Of a stretch of 64,000 nt of DNA, positions 28,527 through 36,808 are shown piece by piece. The stretch is from Pseudoduganella dura (GTDB taxonomy: Bacteria; Pseudomonadota; Gammaproteobacteria; Burkholderiales; Burkholderiaceae_D), in assembly GCF_009727155.1 (NCBI RefSeq), contig NZ_WNWM01000002.1, forward strand, positions 3,038,001 to 3,102,000, in the 5' to 3' direction. A program made the position numbers and the translations under genes. Position 1 is the first letter of the stretch, and the number at the start of each line of letters is the position of its first letter. Under the pieces are notes generated by a model, which did no database searches, had not been told where the DNA came from, and worked only from the letters and a program-made list of their open reading frames with translations.

Positions 28527-28991
28527 TCAGACGGCAATCCGGGTCTCGAACTTGCTGCGGAACGTGGCGAAGTAAGCCTTCACATTGCGCACATTCGCAT
28601 GGCTCGTGAACAGGCGGTGCGCCAGCGCATGGTAGGCGGGCATGTCTTCCACCTGCACCACGAGCACGAAATCCGGCCCCGGCGATACCCGATAGCACTG
28701 CAGTACCGCGTTTTCCTGCGCCACCAGTGCCTCAAATCCGGCCATCCGCTCGGCCGCCTGTATGTCGAGCGTGATCTCGACGATCGCCGTCAGCCGCGTG
28801 CCCACCTTGTCCGGCGCCACGATCGCCACCTGGCGATCGATGACGCCCGCATCGCGCAGCGCCTTGACGCGGCGCAGGCAGGTTGGTGCGGACACATGCA
28901 CCAACTGCGCCAGCTCGGCGTTGGTAATGGCCGCGTTTTCCTGCAATGCGTTCAGGATGCGCCGGTCCAGCTCATCCAATGTCATTTCCAT
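28527..28991 (-). CDS. Lrp/AsnC family transcriptional regulator
   Basis: 154 residues from 28991 (MEMTLDELDRRIL), with GGGAGACACCC upstream; the frame could begin at 29027. N-terminal HTH (LDRRILNALQENAAITNAELAQLVHVSAPTCLRRVKALRDAGVI) and C-terminal RAM domain (VEITLDIQAAERMAGFEALV, VSPGPDFVLVVQVEDMPAYHAL). Acidic/amino-acid ligand unknown. It sits between glmU/acpH and glmS but on the opposite strand to glmS, with an AT-rich 270-bp divergent region. Confidence 0.88.
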   Translation of the reverse strand: MEMTLDELDRRILNALQENAAITNAELAQLVHVSAPTCLRRVKALRDAGVIDRQVAIVAPDKVGTRLTAIVEITLDIQAAERMAGFEALVAQENAVLQCYRVSPGPDFVLVVQVEDMPAYHALAHRLFTSHANVRNVKAYFATFRSKFETRIAV

Positions 28992-29261
28992 GGGTGTCTC
29001 CCGAAGTAGATCGTTAACGTGAATCAACTCTTCCAGACATTTTTTCGAAGAGTATTTCCATAGGGCATAATTATTAAAGAAAATCTAGAAAAAGACACTA
29101 TGCCGTGAAATTTTGCATAAATATTTCAGTTATTTTGATCGAATAATTCATGCTCCATTAGGCATGAAATTTTATTTCATTATTCTAATGAATAAGTAAG
29201 CATATTTCCACAGGCCTGCTCTACGATGGCCTCCATATCAACGAATACTGTAGAGGTCATC

Positions 29262-31091
29262 ATGTGCGGCATCGTCGGCGCGGTAGCGCAACGTAACATC
29301 ACCCCGATCCTGATCGAAGGCCTGAAGCGCCTCGAATACCGCGGCTACGATTCGTGCGGCGTGGCCCTGCATGCTGATGGCCGCCTGCAGCGTTCGCGCA
29401 GCACGTCGCGCGTGGCGGAACTGGAAAAGCAGATGCAGGAAGTCGGCCTCCAAGGTTTCACCGGCATCGCCCACACCCGCTGGGCCACGCACGGCGCACC
29501 GGCATCGCACAACGCGCACCCGCACTTTTCCCCAACGTCCGACAATGCCCGCATCGCGCTGGTCCACAACGGCATCATCGAGAACCATGACGAGTTGCGC
29601 GCCGAACTGACGGCGCTGGGCTACGTGTTCCAGAGCCAGACCGATACCGAAGTGATCGCTCACCTGGTCGATCACCTGTACACCGGCGACCTGTTCGACA
29701 CCGTGCAAGTGGCTGTCAAGCGCCTGCACGGGGCCTATGCGATCGCCGTGTTCTCCCGCGAGGAACCGCACCGCGTGGTGGCCGCGCGCCAGGGTTCGCC
29801 GCTGATCGTCGGCCTGGGCAACGGCGAGAACTTCGTGGCGTCCGATGCGATGGCGCTGGCCGGCACCACCGACCAGATCGTCTACCTGGAAGAAGGCGAC
29901 GTGGTCGACCTGCAGCTGGGCCGCGCATGGATCGTGGATGCCGACGGCAGGCAGGTGGAGCGCGAAGTGAAGACCGTGCACGCGCACACCGGCGCGGCCG
30001 AGCTGGGCCCGTACCGCCACTACATGCAGAAAGAAATCTTCGAACAGCCGCGCGTGGTCGGCGACACGCTCGAAGGCGTGACCGGCATCATGCCCGAGCT
30101 GTTCGGCGACGAAGCCTACAAGGTCTTCAAGAAGATCGACCGCGTGCTGATCCTGGCCTGCGGCACCAGCTACTACTCGGGCCTGACGGCCAAGTACTGG
30201 ATCGAATCGATCGCCAAGGTGCCGGTCAGCGTGGAAATCGCCAGCGAATACCGCTACCGCGACAGCGTGCCGCATCCGGACACGCTGGTGGTCACGATTT
30301 CCCAGTCCGGCGAAACGGCCGACACGATCGCCGCGCTGAAGCACGCCCGCTCGCTGGGCATGGAAAACACGCTGACGATCTGCAACGTGGCCACCAGTGC
30401 CATGGTGCGCGAATGCAAGCTGGCCTACATCACCCGTGCCGGTGTCGAAGTGGGCGTGGCGTCCACCAAGGCGTTCACCACGCAGCTGGCCGCGCTGTTC
30501 CTGCTGACGCTGTCGCTGGCACAAGTGAACGGTCGCCTCACGGACGAGGAAGAAGCGGCGCACCTGAAAGCGATGCGCCACCTGCCCTCGGCGATCACGG
30601 CCGTGCTGGCGCTGGAACCGCAGATCATCGCCTGGTCCGAGGATTTCGCCCGCAAGGAAAACGCGCTGTTCCTGGGCCGCGGCATGCACTACCCGATCGC
30701 GCTGGAAGGCGCGCTGAAGCTGAAGGAAATCTCGTACATCCACGCCGAGGCATACCCTGCAGGCGAACTGAAGCACGGCCCGCTGGCGCTGGTGACGGAA
30801 GAAATGCCGGTGGTGACGATCGCCCCGAACGACGCGCTGATCGAAAAGCTGAAGTCGAACATGCAGGAAGTGCGCGCCCGCGGCGGCCAGCTGTACGTGT
30901 TCGCCGACGTGGACTCGCGCATCGCCTCCGGCGAAGGCGTGCACGTGATCCGCATGCCGGAACACTACGGCGTGCTGTCGCCGATCCTGCACGTGGTGTC
31001 GCTGCAGCTGCTGGCGTATCACACGGCGCTGGCGCGGGGTACGGATGTGGACAAGCCACGGAATCTGGCGAAGTCGGTGACGGTGGAGTAA
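29262..31091 (+). CDS. glmS: Glutamine-fructose-6-phosphate aminotransferase
   Basis: 609 residues from 29262 (MCGIVGA) after AGAGGTCATC; the nucleophile Cys follows the initiator Met. The N-terminal glutaminase domain ([33 protein letters not shown]) is followed by two SIS sugar-isomerase domains ([69 protein letters not shown]) and the conserved tail [15 protein letters not shown]. It makes glucosamine-6-phosphate for cell-wall precursors. The tail-coding bases are the DNA that TnsD reads in Tn7 targeting, and a Tn7-like element begins 25 nt after the stop. Confidence 0.97.
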   Translation: MCGIVGAVAQRNITPILIEGLKRLEYRGYDSCGVALHADGRLQRSRSTSRVAELEKQMQEVGLQGFTGIAHTRWATHGAPASHNAHPHFSPTSDNARIALVHNGIIENHDELRAELTALGYVFQSQTDTEVIAHLVDHLYTGDLFDTVQVAVKRLHGAYAIAVFSREEPHRVVAARQGSPLIVGLGNGENFVASDAMALAGTTDQIVYLEEGDVVDLQLGRAWIVDADGRQVEREVKTVHAHTGAAELGPYRHYMQKEIFEQPRVVGDTLEGVTGIMPELFGDEAYKVFKKIDRVLILACGTSYYSGLTAKYWIESIAKVPVSVEIASEYRYRDSVPHPDTLVVTISQSGETADTIAALKHARSLGMENTLTICNVATSAMVRECKLAYITRAGVEVGVASTKAFTTQLAALFLLTLSLAQVNGRLTDEEEAAHLKAMRHLPSAITAVLALEPQIIAWSEDFARKENALFLGRGMHYPIALEGALKLKEISYIHAEAYPAGELKHGPLALVTEEMPVVTIAPNDALIEKLKSNMQEVRARGGQLYVFADVDSRIASGEGVHVIRMPEHYGVLSPILHVVSLQLLAYHTALARGTDVDKPRNLAKSVTVE

Positions 31092-31116
31092 GGGGGAGCG
31101 TTTTTCAAAAAACGCC
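31092..31116 (+). other. attTn7-type insertion site downstream of glmS
   Basis: 25 nt between the glmS stop and the first base of the transposon-like left end, the same distance as in classical attTn7 insertions. The last five bases, ACGCC (31112-31116), are repeated at 51235-51239. A GCGTTTTT/AAAAACGC inverted repeat within these bases is probably the remaining half of the glmS terminator. Confidence 0.85.
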
Positions 31117-31319
31117 TGTGGACGAACAATAAAGTCGGCCACAAAACAATAAAGTCGAACACAAGACAATAAAGTTAGACACAAGCGGACGCCGGGACTT
31201 TACTCGGCAAAGAAGCCCATGTGTGCCATGTTCCGGCCACATGGGTTTTTTACATCTGCTACTTGATTTTCGATGAACACTGACTAGGGCGAATAAAGTT
31301 GGTCGGGCCGAATAAAGTT
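31117..31319. repeat. Left (glmS-proximal) Tn7-like end with TnsB-type sites
   Basis: Sites ACAATAAAGTCGGCCACA (31126-31143), ACAATAAAGTCGAACACA (31146-31163) and ACAATAAAGTTAGACACA (31166-31183) repeat at an exact 20-bp period. Two further cores, AATAAAGTT, lie at 31292 and 31311. The core equals the TnsB-binding core of canonical Tn7. Confidence 0.88.
31216..31251 (+). terminator. Intrinsic terminator inside the left end
   Basis: Stem CCCATGTG (31216-31223) with CACATGGG (31238-31245), then six T. It would stop read-through from glmS into the element. Confidence 0.75.
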
Positions 31320-31409
31320 AGTCGGAGTGGCCCTGCCTGTCGCCACCTTCATGGTGGCGGCAGCGGGCAGGCTCATGTACAGTGAGCCTGCAACCGGCCG
31401 CTTTCGGCC

Positions 31410-33091
31410 CAGGCTGTGTAAAAACTCAGAAATGGATAGAGGTGATCAGTCTGCATCGGCCACTGCATTTCTTCAGTTTGGAGGGGCGCTACGGAAGCTG
31501 TTCCCATCTTTCGAGCTCGGCGACTGGACCAGCAGGGTGAGCGCCGCAAACGCACGTTGTAATGCCCGTAAAAGGGCATATGCCCTGACTGCTTCGAACA
31601 TGCCGTCGACACCAAGTAACGTCATCAAGCGCTTAAGGTTATAGGCGAGTACGTGCAGGCTCATTTCGGTCTTCACTCGTTCCATTCCTTTCGTTAGAAA
31701 GTGCGTCACCCCCATCCAGGACTTGATGGTGCCGAACGGATGCTCGACCGAGCAACGCCGGATTCGCATGGCGTCCGGATTTTGTTCAAGACGCTCCTGC
31801 ATGTCGTCAAGCACGTCCTGGTGTTCCCATCGCGTCACCCGGCGCTCCTGGCTCGGCGTGCACTTATCCTTGAGCGGGCAACCCTTACAGTTCGAGCTCC
31901 AGTAGCGATGGAGTGTCATGCCCTTTTCAACGCTGGCAAATCGCTGGATCAGCGATTTGTCAGCCGGGCAACGGTACTCGTTCTTCTCTCGATCGTAGAC
32001 GAAATCAGCCTTGTCAAATCGTCCGTCGGCCTTGGCATTGGACGTCTTTGTCGCTGGCACTACTGCAGTGATGCCGGCTTGGCTGCATGCCAGGACCTCT
32101 TCGCCTTTGAAATAGCCGCGATCAGCGATCGCAGTTAGCGTGGTGGCCCCGATTGCAGTGCGAGCCTTCTTGGCCATTGCTGAAAGTTGATCGCGGTCGC
32201 TGCCGATATTGGTCACGTCATGCGCCACGATCAGGTGGTGCTTGGTGTCGACCGCAGTCTGGACGTTGTACCCGATGATCCCTGAGCCTCGCGTCATCAT
32301 TGAACGGGCATCCGGATCGGTTAGCGAGATCTGTGTTTCGCCAGTCGCTTCCAGCGTCGCTTCGATCTCCTTGAGCGCCGCCATCTGTGACTTCATTGCC
32401 GCGATCTTGTCGTTCAACCGCGTGCTGCGCGCTTGTTTCGTCGCCGGTTCTTGCCTGTCGGCCGTGTCCAGGTCCGCCAGGTAGCGAGCAATGTTGGCCT
32501 CGATCTCTTCCATCCTGCGCTTGAGCTTGGCCTGCGTGAAATTGCGGTCACTGCTGTTGACTGCCTTGAACTTGCTGCCGTCAATCGCGACCATTGCATC
32601 GGAAAATAGGTCGAGTTGTTGGCACAGTACGATGAACTGTCGGCAGACATTACGAATCGCTTTGCCGTTGTCCTTTCGGAAGTTGGCGATCGTCTTAAAG
32701 TCCGGCGCCAGCCGCCCCATCAGCCACATCAGCTCGACATTGCGCTGCGCTTCGCGCTCAAGACGCCGGCTCGACTGAATGCGGTTGAGGTAGCCGTAGA
32801 TGTAGAGCTTGAGCAGTACTGCTGGATGGTAAGCTGGTCGCCCTGTCTTCGCTGGCTGCACACGCTCGAAACCGAGTTTGCCCAGATCGAGTTCATCAAC
32901 AAACACATCAACCACGCGAACGGGATTGTTCTCAGCTACGTAATCGTCCAGCAGTTCGGGCAGTAACGTCCCCTGTCCTCGATCCTCGCCTTCGATGAAG
33001 CGCTTCATATTGCACCTCGGTTGATGAGATACTTACGCAACGTTTACCGATCTGGTTTCGTTTACGCGGCGCGACGTTTTTACACAGCCTG
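31410..33091 (-). mobile_element. IS1182-family insertion sequence
   Basis: Terminal inverted repeats CAGGCTGTGTAAAAAC (31410-31425) and its complement (33076-33091) flank a single transposase gene, and GGCC is present directly outside both ends (31406-31409, 33092-33095) as the target duplication. 1682 bp, apparently intact. It sits where the tns genes of a Tn7-type element would be expected to start. Confidence 0.88.
31473..33008 (-). CDS. IS1182 family transposase
   Basis: 511 residues. N-terminal DUF772 region (LLPELLDDYVAENNPVRVVDVFVDELDL, GRPAYHPAVLLKLYIYGYLNRIQSSRRLEREAQRNVELMWLMGRLAPDFKTIANFRKDN) and a DDE catalytic domain: Asp in VAIDGSKFKAVNS, Asp in TAIADRGYFKGEE, Glu in CSVEHPFGTIKSWMG. 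Cysteines in CPADK..CKGCPLKDKC suggest a small metal-binding insert. The frame is intact, so the IS may be active. It belongs to the IS and not to the Tn7-type machinery. Confidence 0.93.
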   Translation of the reverse strand: MKRFIEGEDRGQGTLLPELLDDYVAENNPVRVVDVFVDELDLGKLGFERVQPAKTGRPAYHPAVLLKLYIYGYLNRIQSSRRLEREAQRNVELMWLMGRLAPDFKTIANFRKDNGKAIRNVCRQFIVLCQQLDLFSDAMVAIDGSKFKAVNSSDRNFTQAKLKRRMEEIEANIARYLADLDTADRQEPATKQARSTRLNDKIAAMKSQMAALKEIEATLEATGETQISLTDPDARSMMTRGSGIIGYNVQTAVDTKHHLIVAHDVTNIGSDRDQLSAMAKKARTAIGATTLTAIADRGYFKGEEVLACSQAGITAVVPATKTSNAKADGRFDKADFVYDREKNEYRCPADKSLIQRFASVEKGMTLHRYWSSNCKGCPLKDKCTPSQERRVTRWEHQDVLDDMQERLEQNPDAMRIRRCSVEHPFGTIKSWMGVTHFLTKGMERVKTEMSLHVLAYNLKRLMTLLGVDGMFEAVRAYALLRALQRAFAALTLLVQSPSSKDGNSFRSAPPN

Positions 33092-33166
33092 GGCCAGGAG
33101 CGGACCTTCAACCTGCAACAAGATCCAAAAGCCGAAACTTACATTCAGGAAGGAGAGTACGACCGA

Positions 33167-34099
33167 ATGACCAGTGCGAAACACACCAAAACCGATGGAG
33201 CCGCCGCCGCAAGATACGCAGCGGGACTGCTGGGCATAGCGACTTGTGCAGAAACTACCGCAACATCAATGGCTGAAGATGCCGGTAAAGTCGACGTTAA
33301 GTTTTCGTTTCGACATATTGCGTCAACCGGGAAGCTTATAACTGCTCACGCCCAAGTGAAGGCTGGACCGTCTTACCGACAAAACTCATCAGACGCAACC
33401 CAACTTCGTCTTGGCATAGACAAGGCGACGCTGCAAGCATTGTCAGGAACTGGTATGCCCGGAGTGGTAATTTGGGTGCCGCCACCTCCGATGGACCGAC
33501 TGTACTGGTATGCTGCTGACCCTCGTGCCATACTAAAAACTCCAGTAAAAGTGAAACGAACGCAATACATTCGTCCCTCACTGCGACATGATTTATCACG
33601 TTTTTATGACTATGCTTCATGGACCCGGGGATATACAAAGCAGACTGTTGCCGCACTCCCAGACGTTCAAGTGATGGCGAAAGCGAAATTGGCCTACAAA
33701 GCGTTGAAGTCTCACACTTGGATTAACCCATTAGTGGGGACACTTGAAGTATCTAGACTGGCTTGGCGCCACATCACACGACGTTCGAAGTCTGTAGGGC
33801 GTCGTACCATGTCTCTAAGGATCACTCCTTATCTCAAAGCATTTCTCGCGAGTCCGCCCGACCGGTACGCTTGCAATATCTTCGATATTCGAGAATCCGG
33901 AACACGGACTATCGAAACTAGATATCTTATGTGCTGGTATCGACAGGCGCTTACTATAAAAGGCGAGAGCTACTCGCTCCTCGTTCGTATACGGGAAGAA
34001 ATTACATTTCCGACAAACTGGGCAGCTCGCCCGCTCAGTACCTCGGACGTTACGCAGGTGGCGACGTTAGCCGCTTGGTGGGCGAAGAAAGATAGTTGA
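33167..34099 (+). CDS. Hypothetical protein with DUF4365-like (PD-(D/E)XK-type) N-terminal region
   Basis: 310 residues, visibly more AT-rich than the host genes. The N-terminal part has DVKFSFRHIASTGKLITAHAQVKAGPSYRQ followed by LSGTGMPGVVIWVPPPPMDRLYWYAAD. This resembles the DUF4365 pattern, in which a QVK(S/A)G motif forms the PD-(D/E)XK-like core and a later W...P(V)..V......YW segment closes it. The C-terminal 150 residues are unrecognised and basic. AAGGAGAG lies 9 bp upstream of the ATG. It directly adjoins the IS1182 right end, so any partner gene upstream could have been removed. DUF4365 proteins often occur in defence loci, but a function here is inference. Confidence 0.6.
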   Translation: MTSAKHTKTDGAAAARYAAGLLGIATCAETTATSMAEDAGKVDVKFSFRHIASTGKLITAHAQVKAGPSYRQNSSDATQLRLGIDKATLQALSGTGMPGVVIWVPPPPMDRLYWYAADPRAILKTPVKVKRTQYIRPSLRHDLSRFYDYASWTRGYTKQTVAALPDVQVMAKAKLAYKALKSHTWINPLVGTLEVSRLAWRHITRRSKSVGRRTMSLRITPYLKAFLASPPDRYACNIFDIRESGTRTIETRYLMCWYRQALTIKGESYSLLVRIREEITFPTNWAARPLSTSDVTQVATLAAWWAKKDS

Positions 34100-34354
34100 C
34101 GTATCTCCCTCGGATTGCTGTACCGACACATTTTTAGAACAACGAATCGCTCTTTTTCCGTGTCATCAAACCCAGCATGGTTGAGACAGATACGTCGACG
34201 AACATTGTACCCTTCTATGCGTCCGACGAAGGGGCTACTGGACGAAATAAATTTGCACTCGTCAAGTTCCGTATCAGTGTCATGGCCGACTCGCACGCTG
34301 TAGTTGATTACACTAGAGCAAAAAAATAAATGTCACTGCTCACAACGCCAAGGG
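34100..34354. other. AT-rich non-coding stretch in the island
   Basis: 255 bp between the DUF4365-like gene and the IS30-type left end. Short frames only; no recognisable gene or promoter of good quality. Confidence 0.5.
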
Positions 34355-35607
34355 CCGCTTTGGGTTGCGGATTCAACCGGTGAACGCAACACGCTAAACT
34401 GACTGGGTAAGTCATGAGGAGTGTGCACATGAAGCAGAGACCTCGAATCTATTATACGGACAGTCAGAAGGCGTTGATGTGGGATCGCTGGAAACAGGGA
34501 GAATCGCTTCAAAAGATCGCCGAATTGTTCGGTCGAAATCACTCTTCTGTCATGGGGATTTTGGCTGAAACGGGTGGGATACGCCCGGCAGAAAGATGTC
34601 GTTCCAAGCTTGCTTTGACATTGGCCGAGCGTGAGGAAATATCGCGTGCAGTGGTTGCCGGCTAGTCGATTCGCACAATTGCTGCCTCCCTCGGACGAGC
34701 GCCATCGACAGTGAGTCGAGAAATCCGCAGAAATGGTGGCTTGGAAATTTATCGTGCAGGCCGGGCCGACGAGCATGCATGGGTCCGAGCGCGGCGCCCC
34801 AAGCCGTGTAAGCTGGTAGAAAATCGAGAGCTCGCCGACATCGTCGCTAGCAAACTCCAATCGCAGTGGTCGCCTGAGCAAATCGCTGGCTGACTGAAGC
34901 AGACCTACCCCGGCAGCGAGGTCTACCACGTGTCACACGAAACGATTTACCGTAGCCTCTACATACAGGCCCGTGGTGCATTGAAAAAGGAGTTGCTGGA
35001 GCACTTGCGACGGACGCGGAGTATGCGAAGGTCACGTCACCACACGCAAAAAACAGACAATCATGGACGAATCGTTGATGCGGTTTCGATCAGTGAGCGA
35101 CCAGCTGCTGTGGAAGATCGAGCGGTACCTGGGCACTGGGAGGGAGATCTGCTCTTCGGAAGCCACAACAGTCAAATCGCTACGCTTGTCGAGCGCCAGA
35201 CACGTTACGTTATGCTGGTGCAGGTGGCTGGCAAAGACACTAAAACAGTCATCGATGCACTTATTGGGTCGGCTCTCAATTTGCCGCGGGAACTGTACAA
35301 ATCCTTGACTTGGGATCGTGGCAAGGAAATGGCCGGGCACAAGCGTTTCACGTTGGCGACTGATATAAAGGTGTATTTCTGTGACCCGCAAAACCCCTGG
35401 CAGCGTGGATCAAATGAAAATACCAACGGGTTACCATGTCAGTATTTTCCTAAGGGGCTAGACCTATCGACGTATTCTCAAGAGCATCTTGACGACGTCG
35501 CAAGAAAACTTAACGAACGCCCCAGGAAAACACTCAACTATGAAACGCCAGCACAACGATTTTTAGATTGTGTTGCGTCGACCGATTGAATCCGCAGTCG
35601 AAAGCGG
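34355..35607 (+). mobile_element. IS30-family insertion sequence, degenerate
   Basis: Imperfect inverted repeats of about 37 bp: the left end from 34355 begins CCGCTTTGGGTTGCGGATTC, and the complement of the right end (to 35607) begins CCGCTTTCGACTGCGGATTC. They bracket one transposase frame with two stop codons. The target duplication is not clear. Confidence 0.75.
34414..35589 (+). pseudogene. IS30 family transposase with two in-frame nonsense codons
   Basis: One continuous reading frame codes for an IS30 transposase except for TAG at 34663-34665 (after EISRAVVAG) and TGA at 34891-34893 (QWSPEQIAG-stop-LKQ, where family members have Trp). HTH-like segments (ALMWDRWKQGESLQKIAELFGRNHSSV and SIRTIAASLGRAPSTVSREIRRNGG) lead to a DDE domain: HWEGDLLFG, TWDRGKEMAGHK, and NENTNGLPCQYFPKGLDLS with the final Glu. 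No frameshift is present. The start could be 34414 or the ATG at 34429 (MKQRPRIYY). Confidence 0.88.
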
Positions 35608-35675
35608 AAGTTCGGGACAACTTTGAACAAAAGTGGCGGTACGAACTCGTCTTTAAAAGCGCCACAAATTCAACA

Positions 35676-35695
35676 GCCCCATCGGGGGCCGTTTT
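35676..35695 (+). terminator. Small intrinsic terminator
   Basis: Stem GCCCC (35676-35680) with GGGGC (35685-35689), then a run of five T. It separates the IS30-type element from the convergent HNH gene. Confidence 0.6.
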
Positions 35696-35716
35696 TCTAT
35701 GCACAGAGATAGCTAT

Positions 35717-36808
35717 TCATTGAAAGAACAGCGCCTCCATATCCTGAATCGCTTGGGGTGTGGGAGCAGTCGCCTGACGCAAAGCCGCACGGCTTCTTGG
35801 ATTCATGCCTCTTACCGCTGCGTAGACGCGCGCACGCCAGTAGTTGAAGGGCGTCAGCCTTTGTGCTTGGGCTTTGGCAAGACCAGCATCGCGGAGTTTC
35901 TCCAAAAAGGACGCATCGTCAGGTGCGCGAGCATCCTCGGCCATCTTTGCTCCCAATTCTCTAAACTCACCCTCCACACGAGACTTGATCTGGTAGACGT
36001 CATCCCAGGTCGCGAGCTTTTCTTGTCGATTAGGATCCGCGCTCCTGAAGTTCACGACCACGCGCGGAAACAGATCGTTCGCGTCATCTACAACCACCTC
36101 GATCTCTTGAAACGACGCGCGTTCGGTCCACGGCGAAAAGCTGAGGCGACGGACCCCATCCTTGAGAACCAAGTCTTTGGCCAGCTTGGCTTTGGAGTTG
36201 CAGGTATTACAGATGGGCAGCAAATTCTTAGGATCGACTCCGTATAGCGGGTACACATCTTTTGCCAGAAGGTGGTCGTACGGGCCGCGCCACTGCTCAT
36301 TGTCGTTCTCGTCAGCACGAACCTGAGCAAGGTATTCGGTCCCGCAAACGCAGCACACATTGCCATTGCCTGGCGCGTTGCCGTGACGGAAGCGAGCGTA
36401 GTGGTCGTCGATGCATTCACCACATGCCTGCTCCACGGCTTTGAGCTTCGCAGTGCGCTCGAACAAGTGAACTGCAAGAATTTTCAAGGCGGGAAATACT
36501 GAGTCAGGTATGACTGGAAGCGGCTTTGTCCGATCAGCCAGAAATGTGCAAGGCTCTGTGTTGAGTGCCAATGCGTCCTTGAGGGTTTGCTTCTGCCGTT
36601 GATGAAGCGCCGACAACTGCGCCACCAAAGCGTCAATCGCTGCACAAGTCGGCGGATTTCCAGCTACTGCAGCGCACAGGCCGGCGGGAAGGTTCGTTTC
36701 ATCGACCTGCCGCCCCTCAAGCGTGGCGAGCATCGTCGCTCTAAGAAAGCGATTGAGTCCGTCGAAAACTTCGGACTGCTGAAGATGGGGTCTAATTGCA
36801 AACAGCAT
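35717..36808 (-). CDS. HNH nuclease, PtuB-like, fifth gene of the hsd operon
   Basis: 363 residues, last gene of the operon. The nuclease core is at residues 150-210: CCVC (152-155), DH at 178-179 in GPYDHLLAKDVYPLYGV, and NLLPICNTCNSKAK with C200 and C203. This is a zinc-stabilised HNH fold. The N-terminal 140 residues are helical and unrecognised, and a long C-terminal region follows (ATWDDVYQIKSRVEGEFRELGAKMAED). The start overlaps the stop of the ATPase gene by one base (TGATG). An SMC-like ATPase with a following HNH protein is the arrangement of Septu (PtuA-PtuB). The assignment is by architecture and context. Confidence 0.72.
   Translation of the reverse strand: MLFAIRPHLQQSEVFDGLNRFLRATMLATLEGRQVDETNLPAGLCAAVAGNPPTCAAIDALVAQLSALHQRQKQTLKDALALNTEPCTFLADRTKPLPVIPDSVFPALKILAVHLFERTAKLKAVEQACGECIDDHYARFRHGNAPGNGNVCCVCGTEYLAQVRADENDNEQWRGPYDHLLAKDVYPLYGVDPKNLLPICNTCNSKAKLAKDLVLKDGVRRLSFSPWTERASFQEIEVVVDDANDLFPRVVVNFRSADPNRQEKLATWDDVYQIKSRVEGEFRELGAKMAEDARAPDDASFLEKLRDAGLAKAQAQRLTPFNYWRARVYAAVRGMNPRSRAALRQATAPTPQAIQDMEALFFQ

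Noticed and set aside
28298..28537. Possible small gene in the DnaA-box-like cluster
   Set aside because: The frame has no ribosome-binding site and its codons follow the repeated TGTGGA motifs; no protein feature.
31473..33008. Transposase as part of the Tn7-type machinery
   Set aside because: It is an IS1182-type DDE protein within its own inverted repeats and GGCC duplication, unrelated to TnsA or TnsB.
33092..33130. CGCTTT...AGCGGAC palindrome around the IS1182 target as a functional site
   Set aside because: When the IS is removed the flanks join into a GC-rich inverted repeat often seen near mobile DNA; it is probably only the preferred palindromic target of the IS.
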